The position numbers and the translations under genes are program-made. The notes beneath the pieces are model-generated. The model was not told the DNA's origin. It did not search any database and saw only the letters and a program-made list of their open reading frames with translations. From NCBI RefSeq assembly GCF_002879645.1, contig NZ_PNRE01000044.1, positions 1 to 64,000 on the forward strand: a stretch of 64,000 bases of DNA, given 5' to 3'. This document shows, piece by piece, positions 62,478-64,000 of this stretch (its first letter is position 1; each line of letters opens with the position of its first letter). This DNA comes from Halomonas heilongjiangensis (lineage in GTDB: Bacteria; Pseudomonadota; Gammaproteobacteria; Pseudomonadales; Halomonadaceae).

Positions 62478-63268
62478 GCGTTCTCGCGATGCTGCTCGTC
62501 TACCTGCTGCTGGGCGCCGCCGCCGGTACCATGGCGGGGGTGTTCGGCGTCGGCGGCGGGCTGGTCATCGTGCCGGCCCTGGTGGTCGCCTTCGGACTCC
62601 AGGGGGTCGCCCCGGAGGTCGCGATGCACCTGGCCGTGGGGACGTCGCTCGCGACCATCGTCATCACCGGGGCCTCCTCGGCCTGGGGGCATCACCGGCG
62701 CGGCAGCATCCAGCGGCGGTGGTTTCTGGCCCTGTTGCCCGGCCTGATGCTCGGCGCCATCGGTGGCGTCTTCGTCGCCGGGCGTCTCTCCGGCGGCCTG
62801 CTCGGTACCCTGTTCGGCGTCTTCGTGCTGCTGATGGCGCTGAGAATGGCGCTGGCACGTGGCCCGAGGCCGGGCAGCGCCACGCCGGGCAGGCTCGGCA
62901 TGGGGCTGGCCGGTGTCGTGATCGGCGGTATCTCGGCGCTGTTCGGCATCGGTGGCGGCATGCTCTGCGTGCCCTGGCTGACCCGTTGTGGCGTCACCAT
63001 GACCCGGGCCGTGGGCACCTCGTCGGCCTGTGGCCTGCCCATCGCGCTGTTCGGGGCGGCCACCTTCATGGTGGTGGGCTGGGGCCATCCGCTGTTGCCT
63101 GCCGGTGCCACCGGCTTCGTGATGTGGCCGGCATTTCTCGGTATCGTGCTGGCCAGCGTGCCCTTCGCGCGCCTCGGCGTGCACCTGGCACACCGCCTGC
63201 CGGCTCGTACCCTGCGCCTCGCCTTCGCCGCCCTGCTGGCGCTGGTGGGGTTGCGATTTCTTTTATAG
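62474..63268 (+). CDS. TauE/SafE family permease
   Basis: A 264-residue membrane protein with about eight helices. GTMAGVFGVGGGLVIVPALV and the repeated ISALFGIGGGMLCVPWLT are the two TauE/SafE half-repeats. Family members export sulfite, sulfoacetate or similar anions, but many have unknown substrates. It starts at GTG overlapping the upstream stop and lies 71 bp before lgt, as in Pseudomonas. Confidence 0.88.
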   Translation: MSVLAMLLVYLLLGAAAGTMAGVFGVGGGLVIVPALVVAFGLQGVAPEVAMHLAVGTSLATIVITGASSAWGHHRRGSIQRRWFLALLPGLMLGAIGGVFVAGRLSGGLLGTLFGVFVLLMALRMALARGPRPGSATPGRLGMGLAGVVIGGISALFGIGGGMLCVPWLTRCGVTMTRAVGTSSACGLPIALFGAATFMVVGWGHPLLPAGATGFVMWPAFLGIVLASVPFARLGVHLAHRLPARTLRLAFAALLALVGLRFLL

Positions 63269-63339
63269 CGACAAGACAAACCATTGCCCATGGCACACCG
63301 GCTGGTAGTGTCGCGGCTCACGGCTCCAGAGGACATCCA

Positions 63340-64000
63340 TGCTCCGCTATCCCGACATCGACCCGGTCGCCATCTCCCTGGGGCCGCTCCAGGTCCACTG
63401 GTATGGCCTGATGTACGTGATCGGCTTCGTCGCCGCCTGGTGGCTGGGCAGGCGGCGTGCCGCCCGCATCGGCCTGACCCATGACGACGTGGGCGACCTG
63501 CTGTTCTATGCCGCCCTCGGCGTGGTGCTGGGCGGCCGGCTGGGCTATGCACTCTTCTATGGCATGGGCCAGTGGCTGGCCGACCCACTCTGGATCTTCC
63601 GCATCTGGGATGGTGGCATGAGTTTCCACGGCGGCCTGGCCGGGGTGCTGCTGGCGGCGCTCTGGTTCGCCAGCAAGAAGCGGCTGGCCTTCTTCACCCT
63701 CACCGACTTCGTCGCCCCCCTGGTGCCGATCGGCCTGGGGGCCGGGCGCATCGGCAACTTCATCAATCGCGAGCTGCCCGGCCGGGTGACCGAGCTGCCC
63801 TGGGGCATGCCGTTTCCCGGTATGGGACCCGAGCCGCGCCACCCCTCGGCGCTGTACGAGGCGCTGCTCGAGGGCGCCGTGCTGTTCGCGGCGCTGTGGT
63901 GGGTCTCGGCCACGCCGCGGCGGCGCGGGCTGGTCTCCGGTCTCTTCCTGCTGCTCTATGGGGTGTTCCGCGGCGCGGTGGAGTTCGTGCGCCTGCCCGA
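63340..64000 (+). CDS. lgt: Prolipoprotein diacylglyceryl transferase, 5' part (runs off right edge)
   Basis: The first 220 codons of Lgt, open to the window end. The enzyme moves a diacylglyceryl group from phosphatidylglycerol to the lipobox Cys of prolipoproteins in the inner membrane. [20 protein letters not shown] and the Lgt signature [18 protein letters not shown] are present, with several hydrophobic helices. AGAGGA lies 6 nt before the ATG at 63340. About 50 C-terminal residues are missing. Confidence 0.95.

Overview
The window is a GC-rich gammaproteobacterial chromosome segment, most like Halomonas or a close relative in the Halomonadaceae. This is inferred from gene order (nrdR-ribD-ribBA-ribH-nusB-thiL-pgpA; yrfG-hslR-hslO-pckA; HAD phosphatase/rppH-ptsP-TauE-lgt), from an osmolyte-type glucosylglycerate gene set, and from short GAAGCT-type heptamer repeats beside terminators. 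No rRNA, tRNA, CRISPR array, phage or insertion sequence was found. Two real genes run off the window: a repeat-containing surface or secreted protein at the left edge and lgt at the right edge.

Layout. 1-3.2 kb: two minus-strand genes for large calcium-dependent or secreted proteins, one with two near-identical DNRLRE domains plus a cadherin-like repeat, one a type I secretion (VC_A0849-type) substrate with RTX nonapeptides. 3.8-12.1 kb: a glucosyl-3-phosphoglycerate phosphatase and synthase pair, a beta-CASP nuclease, a persulfide dioxygenase with two YeeE/YedE permease subunits, dsbG, and a GH13_18 sugar phosphorylase that probably degrades glucosylglycerate. 12.2-17.8 kb: the riboflavin, nusB, thiL and pgpA operon, in which a 224-bp repeat-bearing gap occupies the place where riboflavin synthase is often found. 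17.9-36.3 kb: conserved housekeeping genes (DUF945, a Lon paralogue, ilvD, Gfo/Idh/MocA oxidoreductase, nudE, yrfG, hslR, hslO, pckA, msrB, LysR regulator and DUF1127, tex, gshA, dsbB).

36.3-50 kb is the most distinctive part. A 13-gene minus-strand operon encodes what looks like the complete CoA-dependent aerobic route for 2-aminobenzoate (anthranilate): a fused FAD monooxygenase/old-yellow-enzyme protein, an SDR, a MarR regulator, a crotonase, an acyl-CoA dehydrogenase, a CoA ligase, a five-gene branched-chain-type ABC importer, a thioesterase and a RidA-family deaminase. Paired palindromes lie just upstream of its first gene. A convergent arylformamidase-like hydrolase lies next to it.

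50.2-64 kb returns to core genes: rsd, an RND efflux pair, malate dehydrogenase, a HAD phosphatase, rppH, ptsP, an NRDE protein, a degenerate sensor with an intact receiver domain, a TauE/SafE permease and lgt.

All calls come from reading the sequence and from remembered family motifs. No database search was run.
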